A DNA stretch of 64,000 nt from Flavobacteriales bacterium UBA5081 (GCA_002415785.1 DIAJ01000045.1:17261-81260), one strand, 5' to 3'; counted from the stretch's first letter, positions 26,614 to 35,554 are shown. Notes: a model not told the origin generated them from the letters alone. Made by a program: numbers and translations.

Positions 26614-27463
26614 AGTTGTTAGAGCAGGTATTTATACAACTATTCAAGACCTAGGGCGCTTTGGTTATAGAAATCAAGGTGTACCCACGAGTGGTGCTAT
26701 GGATCAATACAGCTCTCAAATGGCCAATCAAATAGTCGGAAATGATCCCAATACTGCAGTGATTGAGTTTGTATTGAAAGGACCTCATCTTTATTTCCAT
26801 AATGCTTCTGTAGTTGCTCTAAGTGGAGCCAATTGTATAGCAGAGTTAAATGGGAAACGGATAAAAATAAATCAGCAAATATTTGTTCCCGCAAAAAGCA
26901 AACTGGTAATTAAAAGTATAAAAAGTGGTATGTATGGCTACTTGGCTGTTAATGGCGGCTTACAAGTAGATCGGGTTTTAGGAAGTTATAGCCTTTACCC
27001 TAACATTACTAAGCAGTCAAAACTAAACAAAGGTGACTGTATTGGTTTTACTACAAAATCCTTATCTGACACAAATTTAAATTCCTCCATCTCTTATAAT
27101 GAAAATAAAATTAGTTGTAATGTGCTAAAAGTTGAGAAAGGTGCTGAGTTTAATCAATTAAATACTATGGCAATAAATCAACTTTTTAATACTCAATTTA
27201 CACCTGCTACAAGCAGCAACCGCATGGCTTACACTTTAGAGCACAATATTAAGTCTCTCAATGCACATGAAATCACAAGTGGAAATGTACAGACCGGAAC
27301 TGTTCAACTAACTCCCTCCGGAAAAGTTATCGTTTTAATGAGAGATGCACAAACTACAGGAGGTTATGCTAGAGTTTTACAACTAACTCCAATGGCAATT
27401 AATCAACTATCGCAAAAGCGACCCGGAGAAAAGGTTACTTTTGAGTTGTTAAAAAAAGGGTAA
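26606..27463 (+). CDS. pxpC: 5-oxoprolinase subunit C (KipA-like biotin-dependent-carboxyltransferase fold)
   Basis: This 285-residue protein begins 'IEVVRAGIYTTIQDLGRFGY' and continues 'RNQGVPTSGAMDQYSSQMAN', the signature of the KipA/PxpC family. Later segments 'LKGPHLYFHNASVVALSGAN' and 'TPSGKVIVLMRDAQTTGGYA' also match. It completes the three-subunit 5-oxoprolinase. The last codons and the stop lie inside a hairpin that works as a terminator for the convergent gene. It is somewhat shorter than E. coli PxpC (about 310 residues). Confidence 0.92.
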   Translation: MIEVVRAGIYTTIQDLGRFGYRNQGVPTSGAMDQYSSQMANQIVGNDPNTAVIEFVLKGPHLYFHNASVVALSGANCIAELNGKRIKINQQIFVPAKSKLVIKSIKSGMYGYLAVNGGLQVDRVLGSYSLYPNITKQSKLNKGDCIGFTTKSLSDTNLNSSISYNENKISCNVLKVEKGAEFNQLNTMAINQLFNTQFTPATSSNRMAYTLEHNIKSLNAHEITSGNVQTGTVQLTPSGKVIVLMRDAQTTGGYARVLQLTPMAINQLSQKRPGEKVTFELLKKG

Positions 27464-27483
27464 GCATCTAAATGCTCACCCTT
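27456..27483 (-). terminator. Intrinsic terminator of the MBL-rhodanese gene, embedded in the pxpC 3' end
   Basis: AAGGGTAAGCAT and ATGCTCACCCTT form a 12-bp stem with one mismatch and a 4-nt loop. On the minus strand it is followed by seven T residues, a classical intrinsic terminator 25 bp downstream of the gene ending at 27508. The left arm contains the pxpC stop codon (27461-27463). Confidence 0.75.
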
Positions 27484-27507
27484 GTAATTACGAAAAAACA
27501 AAATCTG

Positions 27508-28920
27508 TTATTTTAGAGTCGAAGGACAAACGTAGTCCGTCGTAGGAATTGACTCAATTGTCCTCAAAACATCAAAACCACCTTCCACATTAATCATGTT
27601 GTGCATTCCTCTTGCCTTTAAAATTGAAGAGGCAATTACTGAGCGATAACCTCCTGCACAGTGAACATAAAATGAATCTTCAGTCGGTAGTTCAGCCAAT
27701 CTTTCATTCAAAAAGTCCAAAGGAACATTTTCAGCATTTTCTACATGCTCTGCTTGATACTCCGAAGGTTTTCTAACATCAACTATTTTAATGTCTCCTT
27801 TTACATTTTCAGCGAATTGCTGTGGACTAACAGAGCTTAATGTATCATACTCTTTTTGAACCTCTTTCCAAGAATTAAAACTCCCTTTTAAGAACCCTAA
27901 TGTATTGTCAAAGCCAACTCTTGACAAACGTGTTACGGCCTCCTCTTCTCTACCTTCAGGAGCTACCAATAAAATGGCTTGCTCTACATCTGCAATTAAT
28001 GCACCTACCCAAGGAGCAAAGTCGCCATCTAGTCCAATAAAAATTGATCTAGGGATATGCCCTTTAGCGAAATCAAATTCATTTCTTACATCTAAAACAA
28101 TTGCACCTGTTTCATTAGCTGCTGCTTCAAATGCATCAGGACTTAAAGCCTGAGTTCCTCTTTCTAAAATTTTATCAATGTCTTCATACCCTTCTTTATT
28201 CATGCGAACATTAGTGGGAAAATACTGTGGTGGAGGCATCAAGCCATCGGTAACTTCCTTAACAAACTCTTCTTTGGTCATGTCAGCTCGTAAAGCATAA
28301 TTTACTTTTTTCTGATTTCCCAAAGTGTCAACCGTTTCTTTCATCATGTTTTTTCCACAAGCAGAACCCGCACCATGAGCAGGATATACAGTAACATCAT
28401 CAGCCAAAGGCATAATTTTATTTCTTAAGCTGTCAAATAAAATACCCGCCAAGCCTTCTTGTGTCATGCTCGCAGCCTTTTGTGCCAAATCCGGGCGTCC
28501 AACATCACCTAAAAACAAAGTATCTCCGGTAAAAATCGCGTGGTCTTTACCATCTTTATCTTTTAATAAGTAAGTGGTACTTTCCATCGTATGCCCTGGA
28601 GTGTGAAGCGCCGTAATCGTAATATCACCCAATTGAAATACTTGACCATCCTCAGCTATTAAGGCATCAAAAGTGGGGTTTGCATTTGGTCCATAAATGA
28701 TTTCAGCCCCTGTTTGTTTGGCTAATGTAACATGACCACTTACAAAGTCTGCGTGAAAATGCGTTTCAAAAATGTACTTAATCTTTGCATTATCTTTTTC
28801 TGCTTTTTCAATATACGGTTTTACCTCACGCAAAGGGTCAATAATCGCCACCTGTCCATTGCTCTCAATATAATAAGCTCCTTGAGCTAAACATCCGGTA
28901 TATATTTGTTCTATTTTCAT
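27508..28920 (-). CDS. Metallo-beta-lactamase-fold protein with two rhodanese domains (persulfide-dioxygenase type)
   Basis: This 470-residue protein has an N-terminal metallo-beta-lactamase domain with 'ETHFHADFVSGHV' (residues about 51-63), 'LHTPGHTMEST', 'FTGDTLFLGDVGRPDL' and 'YPAHGAGSACG'. That is the ETHE1-like persulfide dioxygenase branch. Two rhodanese-like domains follow. The first (about 265-350) has 'LLVAPEGREEEAV' where the active Cys loop should be, so it lacks the Cys. The second (about 370-465) has 'FYVHCAGGYRSVIASS' with a catalytic Cys. The family acts in sulfide/persulfide detoxification in the cytoplasm. It is monocistronic with its own terminator. Confidence 0.88.
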   Translation of the reverse strand: MKIEQIYTGCLAQGAYYIESNGQVAIIDPLREVKPYIEKAEKDNAKIKYIFETHFHADFVSGHVTLAKQTGAEIIYGPNANPTFDALIAEDGQVFQLGDITITALHTPGHTMESTTYLLKDKDGKDHAIFTGDTLFLGDVGRPDLAQKAASMTQEGLAGILFDSLRNKIMPLADDVTVYPAHGAGSACGKNMMKETVDTLGNQKKVNYALRADMTKEEFVKEVTDGLMPPPQYFPTNVRMNKEGYEDIDKILERGTQALSPDAFEAAANETGAIVLDVRNEFDFAKGHIPRSIFIGLDGDFAPWVGALIADVEQAILLVAPEGREEEAVTRLSRVGFDNTLGFLKGSFNSWKEVQKEYDTLSSVSPQQFAENVKGDIKIVDVRKPSEYQAEHVENAENVPLDFLNERLAELPTEDSFYVHCAGGYRSVIASSILKARGMHNMINVEGGFDVLRTIESIPTTDYVCPSTLK

Positions 28921-29087
28921 ACAGTTTATTTTTTTGTCAAAATTAAGCGCAAAGCTTCAACTTATCAGTAACAAAAGTTACTTCATTCATTTATTCTATG
29001 TGGAATCCAAATTTAGGAAAGTCATCAACTAAAATGAAGATAAATGGACTAAAGTATTACTTAAATTAGCGTCTAATTTAAAATACT

Positions 29088-30209
29088 ATGAAACTGTTCC
29101 GAACATTTCTCGCTCTGCTAATTAGTACTTCTGCATTTGCCCAAGATTCAGTTAATATTATTGTTAGCAACAGGGTTAATTTTGAAACAGATTATAACAA
29201 AGAACAGGTTCTAGAAACCTATAGAAACTACCTAGCATCTAAACCCGATTCAATCTACGATAATCCTTACTGGAACCAAAAAGAAAAAAAAGCCTTTAAA
29301 CAGTTTGACTTTAGCATTAAGTTTCTTTTACAAGGAATTGGTTCTAAAAATCTTTCCCTATACATGGATTTATATGTACTTACCATAGAGCCAAGTGGGT
29401 CTGAAAGATATACTTTGCGTGTTCAATATCAATTTAAAGGAGGGCTTAAAAGTGGAAGTAGCATTTGGTGTATTCACAAAGTAAATGCAATCAAAGAAGA
29501 CAATAAATGGGTGCTTGAAAACTATTTTAATGAAGCTACTGAAAACTGGAAATCAACAAATCGTGGCTTAATAAACTATCACCACTCCCCTGACTATAAA
29601 GTTAATAACCATGAAGCAAATCGAGCGGCTAACTTTTTAGACTCTCTGAAAAAAACATTTAACATTAATAAAGTTAATCATATTGATTACTATCTTACTA
29701 AGTCAGCAGATCAATTAGGCGAACTTTTAGGATTTGAATATTTTTTTACTGGCTACACTACCGGAGTAACGGTTGCCCCAATTGGTAGAATTTACACCAG
29801 TGTCGGAGAATTTCACGCCCATGAACTGGTGCATTTGCTTCTGTATAATCAAGACATCAATCGCAACTTTTTTATTGAGGAAGGCATTGCCAGTTTTTTA
29901 GGAAGTAAGTTTCAATATCCTAAAAAATACAATGAAGAGCAAGAAAAGTTTCAGAATGATTTGATCAAAAAACCGAATTACACCATTGAAAATATTTATA
30001 GCTCTAAGCTTCCTTTTAATTCATACAATTACAAATACGCTTTTGGTGCAAGAATATGTGAATTAGTATATACAAAAAGGGGAATTGAGGGACTAAAGAG
30101 AATGTTAAACACCAATACAGTCAATGAAGAAGACTTTTTTAATTTTTTGAAAAAAGAACTCGCCATTTCAAGCAAAGAAGATCTAAAACAACTTCTGATT
30201 AAAGAGTAA
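29088..30209 (+). CDS. Exported zinc-metalloprotease-like protein (HEXXH gluzincin type)
   Basis: This 373-residue protein starts with a signal peptide ('LFRTFLALLISTSAFAQDS', cleavage likely after Ala-Phe-Ala). The C-terminal half has 'EFHAHELVHLLLY', an HEXXH zinc motif, followed 16-20 residues later by 'FFIEEGIASFLG', which supplies the third ligand Glu in gluzincins (peptidase_MA-like). No family name comes with certainty. The N-terminal about 180 residues form a separate region with a beta-rich look and no known motif. It is probably periplasmic. No link with the downstream hut genes is evident. Confidence 0.72.
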   Translation: MKLFRTFLALLISTSAFAQDSVNIIVSNRVNFETDYNKEQVLETYRNYLASKPDSIYDNPYWNQKEKKAFKQFDFSIKFLLQGIGSKNLSLYMDLYVLTIEPSGSERYTLRVQYQFKGGLKSGSSIWCIHKVNAIKEDNKWVLENYFNEATENWKSTNRGLINYHHSPDYKVNNHEANRAANFLDSLKKTFNINKVNHIDYYLTKSADQLGELLGFEYFFTGYTTGVTVAPIGRIYTSVGEFHAHELVHLLLYNQDINRNFFIEEGIASFLGSKFQYPKKYNEEQEKFQNDLIKKPNYTIENIYSSKLPFNSYNYKYAFGARICELVYTKRGIEGLKRMLNTNTVNEEDFFNFLKKELAISSKEDLKQLLIKE

Positions 30210-30244
30210 AAGCTAGACAAGTAAAGATTGTTTGAAAAATGGAC

Positions 30245-30271
30245 TGTGCAAAAATGAAGTTGTTTTGCACA
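30245..30271. repeat. Perfect 9-bp inverted repeat upstream of hutI
   Basis: TGTGCAAAA (30245-30253) and TTTTGCACA (30263-30271) are exact complements around a 9-nt spacer, 109 bp before the hutI ATG and 36 bp after the protease-like gene. There is no T run behind it, so an operator or regulatory hairpin is more likely than a terminator. Confidence 0.5.
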
Positions 30272-30348
30272 ATTGATTTATCATTATTCAAATTATGTCA
30301 TTATTTGTCATTTTACTGATATGTTCTTTAAAAAGGCGGTACTTTTCA

Positions 30349-30356
30349 TATTTTTG
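30349..30356 (+). promoter_or_regulatory. Putative -7 box (TATTTTTG) of hutI
   Basis: TATTTTTG fits TAnnTTTG and lies 23 bp before the hutI ATG at 30380. It is downstream of the inverted repeat at 30245-30271 and of a TCATTAT/TCATTT repeat stretch. Confidence 0.4.
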
Positions 30357-30379
30357 ATGTCAATTCAAAATCACTTCAC

Positions 30380-31618
30380 ATGCTCATCAAAAACATCAAA
30401 AAACTAATCCAAACACAAGATTTAAAAATGCCTATCAAAGGCACTAAAATGCAATTAATTCCATCTATTGACAATGCTTGGATTTTAACTGAAGACGATA
30501 AAATTAAATCGTTTGGCGAAATGAAAGACTGTCCTACAATGGAAAACGAGCAAGTGATAGATGCCAATGGTAAATTGGTTTTGCCTACTTGGGTAGATTC
30601 ACATACTCATTTAGTTTATGCTGCTCCTAGAGAAGAAGAATTTGTGATGCGTTTAAAAGGAAAAAGCTATCAGGAAATTGCCGAAGCCGGTGGGGGTATT
30701 CTTAACTCTGCTAAAAAGCTGCAAGCAACTTCAGAGGAAGAGCTTTACGAATCGGCATGGAAACGACTACAGGAAGTTATTTCCATGGGAACCGGCGCCA
30801 TAGAAATCAAAAGCGGTTATGGTTTAAGCCTTGAAGCTGAACTAAAAATGCTTCGTGTTATCAAGAAATTAAAGGAAAACAGTCCTATTCCGATTAAAGC
30901 AACTTTTTTGGGAGCTCATGCTTTTCCGGCAAAATACAAAGAAAACCACCAAGCTTATATCGACTTAATTATAAATGAAATGCTCCCTCAAATTGCAAAA
31001 GAAGGTTTGGCGGATTACATCGATGCCTTTTGCGAGAAAGTGGCTTTTTCTGTAAAAGAAACCGAACAAATTATTAAAGCAGGAGCTCAATATGGTTTGA
31101 AGGCAAAAGTCCATACCAATCAATTCAACTGCATGGGAGGAATTGAACTTTGCGTAGCAAACAATGCACTTTCAGTAGATCATTTGGAGGTGATTAACGA
31201 AAATGAAATTGCTGCTTTAGAGAATTCTTACACAATTGCCACACTTCTACCAACGGCTCCATTCTTTTTAAGCGATCCCTATCAACCAGCACGTCAAATT
31301 ATTGATGCGAGAATTGCTACCGCATTGGCCTCTGACTACAATCCCGGTTCTACTCCCTCCGGAAATATGAATTTTGTAATTTCTTTAGCCTGTATAAAAC
31401 TTAAAATGACTCCTGAAGAAGCCATTAACGCTGCCACCGCAAACGGAGCATTTGCACTTGAAATGCAAAACGAAGTTGGCAGTATTGCAAAAGGGAAAAA
31501 AGCTAACCTAATCATTACAGAAGAAATCCCCTCTATGGGTTTTATGCCCTACTCTTTTGGCAGAAATCACATTGACCAAGTTATTATTAACGGAAAACAA
31601 TTTAATTATGAACCTTAA
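30380..31618 (+). CDS. hutI: Imidazolonepropionase
   Basis: HutI opens the imidazolone ring to give N-formimidoyl-glutamate, the third step of histidine degradation. This 412-residue amidohydrolase has the metal motif 'VDSHTHLVYAAPREEEF' (His-x-His), 'FLGAHAFPAKYK', 'VHTNQFNCMGGIELCVANNA', 'SVDHLEV' and 'ALASDYNPGSTPS' with the catalytic Asp. All are standard for HutI. Its last 11 bp overlap hutG. A -7 type promoter box and an inverted repeat lie upstream. The first two enzymes of the pathway (HutH, HutU) are not in this window. Confidence 0.95.
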   Translation: MLIKNIKKLIQTQDLKMPIKGTKMQLIPSIDNAWILTEDDKIKSFGEMKDCPTMENEQVIDANGKLVLPTWVDSHTHLVYAAPREEEFVMRLKGKSYQEIAEAGGGILNSAKKLQATSEEELYESAWKRLQEVISMGTGAIEIKSGYGLSLEAELKMLRVIKKLKENSPIPIKATFLGAHAFPAKYKENHQAYIDLIINEMLPQIAKEGLADYIDAFCEKVAFSVKETEQIIKAGAQYGLKAKVHTNQFNCMGGIELCVANNALSVDHLEVINENEIAALENSYTIATLLPTAPFFLSDPYQPARQIIDARIATALASDYNPGSTPSGNMNFVISLACIKLKMTPEEAINAATANGAFALEMQNEVGSIAKGKKANLIITEEIPSMGFMPYSFGRNHIDQVIINGKQFNYEP

Positions 31619-32612
31619 ATTAATTGAGAAAAGCGACCTTAAACGACTTACCGACCAAAGAGCCAGAGAAGTAAAAATTGGGGAAAGCATTCAAGCCGGT
31701 AGTGACTTTATTTTAGAAGATTTGGCGGATTCAACGGCTACTTTTGTCATCTTAGGTATTCCGGAAAATGTGGGTCCTCGTGCTAATTGCGGACAAGGCG
31801 GAAGTGAAAGTGCTTGGGAGGCCTTTTTACCCAAGTTTTTGAATATTCAAGAAACAGATAAATTTAAAGGTGAAGATTTATTGCTGTTGGGTAGTTTAGA
31901 TTGCAGTGAATTTAATGCATTGCCTTCAGATGATTTAGCTAGCCTAAGAAAAGCAGTAGCCGAGATTGACTATGTTGTGAGCGATTTAATCAAACTAATC
32001 GTTTCAGCAGGAAAAATCCCCATCATAATTGGCGGCGGGCACAACAATGCTTACGGAGCAATTAAAGGAAGTTCCCAAGCATTCAATCAAGCCATCAACT
32101 GCATAAACTTGGATCCTCATGCCGATTACCGAACAACTGAAGGCAGACATTCCGGCAATGGATTTACTTATGCCAAAAATGAAGGCTACTTAGCGGACTA
32201 CGCCGTGCTTGCATTACACGAAAATTACAACAGTGCTGCTATGCTCCAACAAATGCAAGAAGATGGCGTTCACCACATATTCTTTGAAGATATTTTTCTG
32301 CGAAATAAGATTGATTACAGGCTTAGCATAAATCAAATGCTCGATTTGGTAAATGACCAAAAATATGGAGTAGAATTAGACTGTGATGCAATTCAGGATT
32401 TTCCTTCTTCAGCACAAACACCTTCGGGAATTTCTACGAACGATGCTCGTTTATACCTTACAATCGCGGGAAGTTCTAAAAATGCTGTTTACTTGCACCT
32501 GCCGGAAGCCGCCCCTGCTTTAGTAAAAGGTTCAGCCCCTCAAGTTGGCAAATTACTGGCTTATTTAGTGAGTGATTTTGTGAAGGCGAAAAAGAGTTTT
32601 AGTGGAAGTTAA
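31608..32612 (+). CDS. hutG: Formimidoylglutamase (arginase/ureohydrolase family)
   Basis: This 334-residue ureohydrolase splits N-formimidoyl-glutamate into glutamate and formamide. I chose the ATG at 31608 ('MNLKLIEKSD'), since the in-frame extension to 31557 lies in hutI. The two-manganese ligand set is complete: His145 in 'GGGHNNAYG', Asp169, His171 and Asp173 in 'LDPHADYR', and Asp258 and Asp260 in 'VELDCDAIQD'. The neighbour hutI makes its substrate. Another ureohydrolase (agmatinase-like) would be possible by fold alone, but the context argues for HutG. Confidence 0.88.
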   Translation: MNLKLIEKSDLKRLTDQRAREVKIGESIQAGSDFILEDLADSTATFVILGIPENVGPRANCGQGGSESAWEAFLPKFLNIQETDKFKGEDLLLLGSLDCSEFNALPSDDLASLRKAVAEIDYVVSDLIKLIVSAGKIPIIIGGGHNNAYGAIKGSSQAFNQAINCINLDPHADYRTTEGRHSGNGFTYAKNEGYLADYAVLALHENYNSAAMLQQMQEDGVHHIFFEDIFLRNKIDYRLSINQMLDLVNDQKYGVELDCDAIQDFPSSAQTPSGISTNDARLYLTIAGSSKNAVYLHLPEAAPALVKGSAPQVGKLLAYLVSDFVKAKKSFSGS

Positions 32613-32674
32613 AAGTGGCTAAAGTTTGAAGTTGAATTTTTTATTGTACTTTAGTTTTCCATCATTCAATTTTT

Positions 32675-33595
32675 GTGGAAATACCAATTTATCATACCAT
32701 TGCCGATTTTTTTGAAAAAGTGGGACAAACAATTCCCCAAGATACCACCTTTAGTATAATTCGGTTGCATGATTTATTTAAAGCTACTCCTTATCAGTCG
32801 GCGAAGTTTAAAACTGATTATTTCTCATTTATATTTATAAAAAGAGGAAGCGGCAATTACACTGTAGACAGTCATCAATTTAACGTAAAAGACAATTGCA
32901 TCTATTTTACTAATCCCGGTCACATAAAGTCATTTTATGTAGATAGTTGCGAAAATGCCTATATGATCAATTTCACTGAAAGTTTTCTTTCTCAATACTT
33001 AAGCAAGTCGATATATGAAGATTATGATTTTCTTTTAGCTGAAACATTAGCTGCCAAAACGATGAGTAAAGAGCTATTTGACCAAATTTCTTTTTATTAT
33101 AAACAAATTGAAAATGAAATTGCATATCCTGAAAAAGAAAAATTTAAAGTTGTTGCTTCTTTATTGGGAATAATATTCCAAAAATTAAAAACTCACTTAT
33201 GGCCAAACTACAATGCGCTAGAAGAAGGTAAAAGAAGTTCGCAAATTGTTACAGAGTTTAAACAAATACTCGATGATTGTTTTAGGTTAAACAATGAATT
33301 TCAATGTAAAAACCCCTCTCCAAAGGTTGAATCATTTTCGACTGAAATTGGGTTACATCCGAATTATTTAAGTTCTGTCATTAAATCTAAAACCGGAAGA
33401 ACAATTAGCGATTGGGTAAATGAGCGAAGAATTTTGCTAGCAAAACTACTTTTAACTGAAGGTAATTTGACAACAAAGTTAGTAGCCTATGAACTTGAGT
33501 TCAATGAACCAACTCATTTTAGTCGATTCTTTAAAAAACATTGTAAACAAACTCCCTCTGATTATGTGAGAAGCGTCAAAAGTGACATCCTTTAA
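32675..33595 (+). CDS. AraC family transcriptional regulator
   Basis: This 306-residue regulator has an N-terminal sensor domain with a cupin-like look ('GSGNYTVDSHQFNVKDNCIY') and a C-terminal AraC-type double helix-turn-helix. The latter reads 'STEIGLHPNYLSSVIKSKTG', 'TISDWVNERRILLAKLLL' and 'VAYELEFNEPTHFSRFFKKH', ending 'CKQTPSDYVR'. The start codon is GTG at 32675; no upstream ATG is in frame. It lies 62 bp after hutG and might control the hut genes or the small downstream genes. The ligand is not known. Confidence 0.88.
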   Translation: MEIPIYHTIADFFEKVGQTIPQDTTFSIIRLHDLFKATPYQSAKFKTDYFSFIFIKRGSGNYTVDSHQFNVKDNCIYFTNPGHIKSFYVDSCENAYMINFTESFLSQYLSKSIYEDYDFLLAETLAAKTMSKELFDQISFYYKQIENEIAYPEKEKFKVVASLLGIIFQKLKTHLWPNYNALEEGKRSSQIVTEFKQILDDCFRLNNEFQCKNPSPKVESFSTEIGLHPNYLSSVIKSKTGRTISDWVNERRILLAKLLLTEGNLTTKLVAYELEFNEPTHFSRFFKKHCKQTPSDYVRSVKSDIL

Positions 33596-33669
33596 TTTAG
33601 GTTCTAAAAGCTTAATAATTGGTTCATATCAAAGGGTCTTTTTATTACACCTTTGCATAAAAAAGTAAA

Positions 33670-34062
33670 ATGGATTTAGGAAGTATTGTAGAGGAATTTC
33701 TTAAGACATTAAAGCATAGAAAAAGTTTTGATGACTTACTTCCATTTTATCATAAAGACATTGAACAAGTTGAGTTTCCTAATTTACTCAGCTCTAAAAA
33801 AACTATTCGCTCTTTAAAGGAGCTAAAAATAGCTACCGATAGAGGAGCTAAGCTGCTTCAAAGCGAACATTACCAAATAGTCAACAAATATATTTGTGAT
33901 AGAGCTGTAATTGTAGAAGTTATTTGGTCGGGACGATTATCACAGTCACTTGGCAAACTCAATGTTGGAGAAGAATTAAAAGCTTACTTTGCTCAATTCT
34001 ATGAATTTGAAAACGGTAAAATAATTAAGCAAAGAAACTACGATTGTTTTGAAATTTTTTAA
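33670..34062 (+). CDS. NTF2-like (SnoaL-type) protein
   Basis: This 130-residue protein has the cone-shaped NTF2-like pattern: an N-terminal helix pair ('EEFLKTLKHRKSFDDLLPFY', 'HKDIEQVEFPN') and a C-terminal sheet with 'VIVEVIWSGRLSQSLGKLNV' and 'YFAQFYEFENGKIIKQRNYD'. Proteins of this type are ligand-binding or small-molecule isomerase-like, and the function here is unknown. It lies directly after the AraC regulator, whose target it might be. Confidence 0.75.
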   Translation: MDLGSIVEEFLKTLKHRKSFDDLLPFYHKDIEQVEFPNLLSSKKTIRSLKELKIATDRGAKLLQSEHYQIVNKYICDRAVIVEVIWSGRLSQSLGKLNVGEELKAYFAQFYEFENGKIIKQRNYDCFEIF

Positions 34063-34135
34063 AAAGAATCTTCTTACAAAAAGAAGATAAAACAAAACAT
34101 TTCTTTGATTTATTCTCATCAGGAATACAATAAGA

Positions 34136-34669
34136 ATGAACAAAATAATTTATTATGTGGCTAGCTCAATAGATGGTTATATAAGTGGTTCTGAAAATGA
34201 TGTTAGTCAGTTTGCTCAAAAGGGCGAAGCTGTTGAACATTATTTTAAAGATTTGAAAGACTTCAAAACTGTAATCATGGGCAGGAGAACTTATGAAATG
34301 GGATACAAGTTTGGTTTAAAAGAAGGGCAAGCAGTTTACCCTACTATGAAACATTTTATTTTTTCGAATTCTTTAAAATTCAGAAAACCTAACCCAAAAG
34401 TTTGTGTTTGCCCCATTTCAATTGACAAAGTGAATGAAATAAAAGCCAAGTCTGAGTCAAACATTTATTTATGCGGAGGTGGAGAGTTTTCCGGATGGTT
34501 ACTAAAAAATGGTTTGGTAGATCAAATTAAATTAAAACTAAATCCTATTACTTTAGGCAGTGGTATTAAACTATTTGGTTCACTCTGCACAGTTAATCAT
34601 TGGAAATTAAATAAATACAAGGCTTTTAAAGATGGGCTAATGTTATTAACTTATAATAAACTAACATAA
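34136..34669 (+). CDS. Dihydrofolate-reductase-like (RibD C-terminal) family protein
   Basis: This 177-residue protein starts 'KIIYYVASSIDGYISGSEND' and has 'VIMGRRTYEMGYKFG', 'HFIFSNSL', 'IYLCGGGEFSGWLLKNGLVD' and 'LNPITLGSGIKLFG'. This is the pattern of small DHFR-fold NADPH reductases related to the RibD C-terminal domain. Many genomes carry several such proteins with unknown substrates; it need not be a true folate reductase. It is 9 bp upstream of the PIG-L gene on the same strand. Confidence 0.85.
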   Translation: MNKIIYYVASSIDGYISGSENDVSQFAQKGEAVEHYFKDLKDFKTVIMGRRTYEMGYKFGLKEGQAVYPTMKHFIFSNSLKFRKPNPKVCVCPISIDKVNEIKAKSESNIYLCGGGEFSGWLLKNGLVDQIKLKLNPITLGSGIKLFGSLCTVNHWKLNKYKAFKDGLMLLTYNKLT

Positions 34670-34678
34670 AGTAGAATA

Positions 34679-35554
34679 ATGAAAAGATTAATTAGGTCAA
34701 TAAAAATTATAGTTATTGCAGTTTTAATACTTCTTATAGCACAAATTTTTTATTTCATTTATCTAAGTCCAACTGAAGAATATCCTAAAGATAATTATTT
34801 AGAAAATGCCCAAAACAAAACAGCTCTGATTGTAGTAGCTCACGATGATGACGCTTCTTTTTTTGCAGGAACAACGGCAAAATTAACCAAAGCCGGTTGG
34901 GACATTAATTTCATCACATTTTATTCAAAGCAATGGCGAGCTGAGGAATATGACATTCGAAAGCAAGAGATGAGAGAAGTTGCTGACTACCTAAGCTTTA
35001 AAAACTTATGGATGCATGACCTCCGAATCCGACATGAAATCAATCCAAATGGCAAACCATGGATGCCGATGGAATACAAATACTATAAAGAAGAGTTTAA
35101 TGTTGATAGCCTTTATCAACTTATTTCTACCGCTATACTGAAATCCAAACCTTCGGTAATCTTAATGTTAGATACCGTAATGGGTTTTTACGGGCATAAT
35201 GACCACACTGTTGTAGGACAAGTCACTTATAATGCGGCTAAAAATATTAATGATTCAAATAAAATAATTGAACGCATTTATCAATACGTATGGCCACCAT
35301 CTTATGCTGAAAAAGTAATGGGTGGTAAAGAAGTTTACGAAGCTGCAAAAAAGATATATAAAATTGAAGGAATGCCGAAGCCAACAGTTGAAATAGACAT
35401 TTCTGATTATGCTGCGGAAAAGAAAAAAGTATTGGAACTTCATGCTTCCCAACAGCGCAACTTAACTAAATTGTTTTGGGCTTATAGCTACTATCCGGCT
35501 TGGCTATATTTTGGCATTTTTAATACAGAATATTTCAATTTGATTGAAATGTAA
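34679..35554 (+). CDS. PIG-L family deacetylase-like protein
   Basis: This 291-residue protein has one N-terminal membrane segment (about residues 8-29) and then the PIG-L/LmbE fold. The zinc motif is 'VVAHDDDASFFAG' (about residues 52-64) instead of the usual A-H-P-D-D-E: the two Asp residues are kept, but Pro is Asp and Glu is Ala. The second ligand motif 'FYGHNDHTVVGQVTY' (His-x-Asp-His) is present. Family enzymes remove N-acetyl groups from amino sugars or similar compounds. The membrane anchor suggests action outside the cytoplasm. Confidence 0.82.
   Translation: MKRLIRSIKIIVIAVLILLIAQIFYFIYLSPTEEYPKDNYLENAQNKTALIVVAHDDDASFFAGTTAKLTKAGWDINFITFYSKQWRAEEYDIRKQEMREVADYLSFKNLWMHDLRIRHEINPNGKPWMPMEYKYYKEEFNVDSLYQLISTAILKSKPSVILMLDTVMGFYGHNDHTVVGQVTYNAAKNINDSNKIIERIYQYVWPPSYAEKVMGGKEVYEAAKKIYKIEGMPKPTVEIDISDYAAEKKKVLELHASQQRNLTKLFWAYSYYPAWLYFGIFNTEYFNLIEM

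Noticed and set aside
33670..35554. A biosynthetic operon of NTF2-like, DHFR-like and PIG-L genes
   Set aside because: The genes are close and on one strand, but they share no pathway that I can name, and spacing of over 70 bp separates the first two. Proximity alone is not enough.
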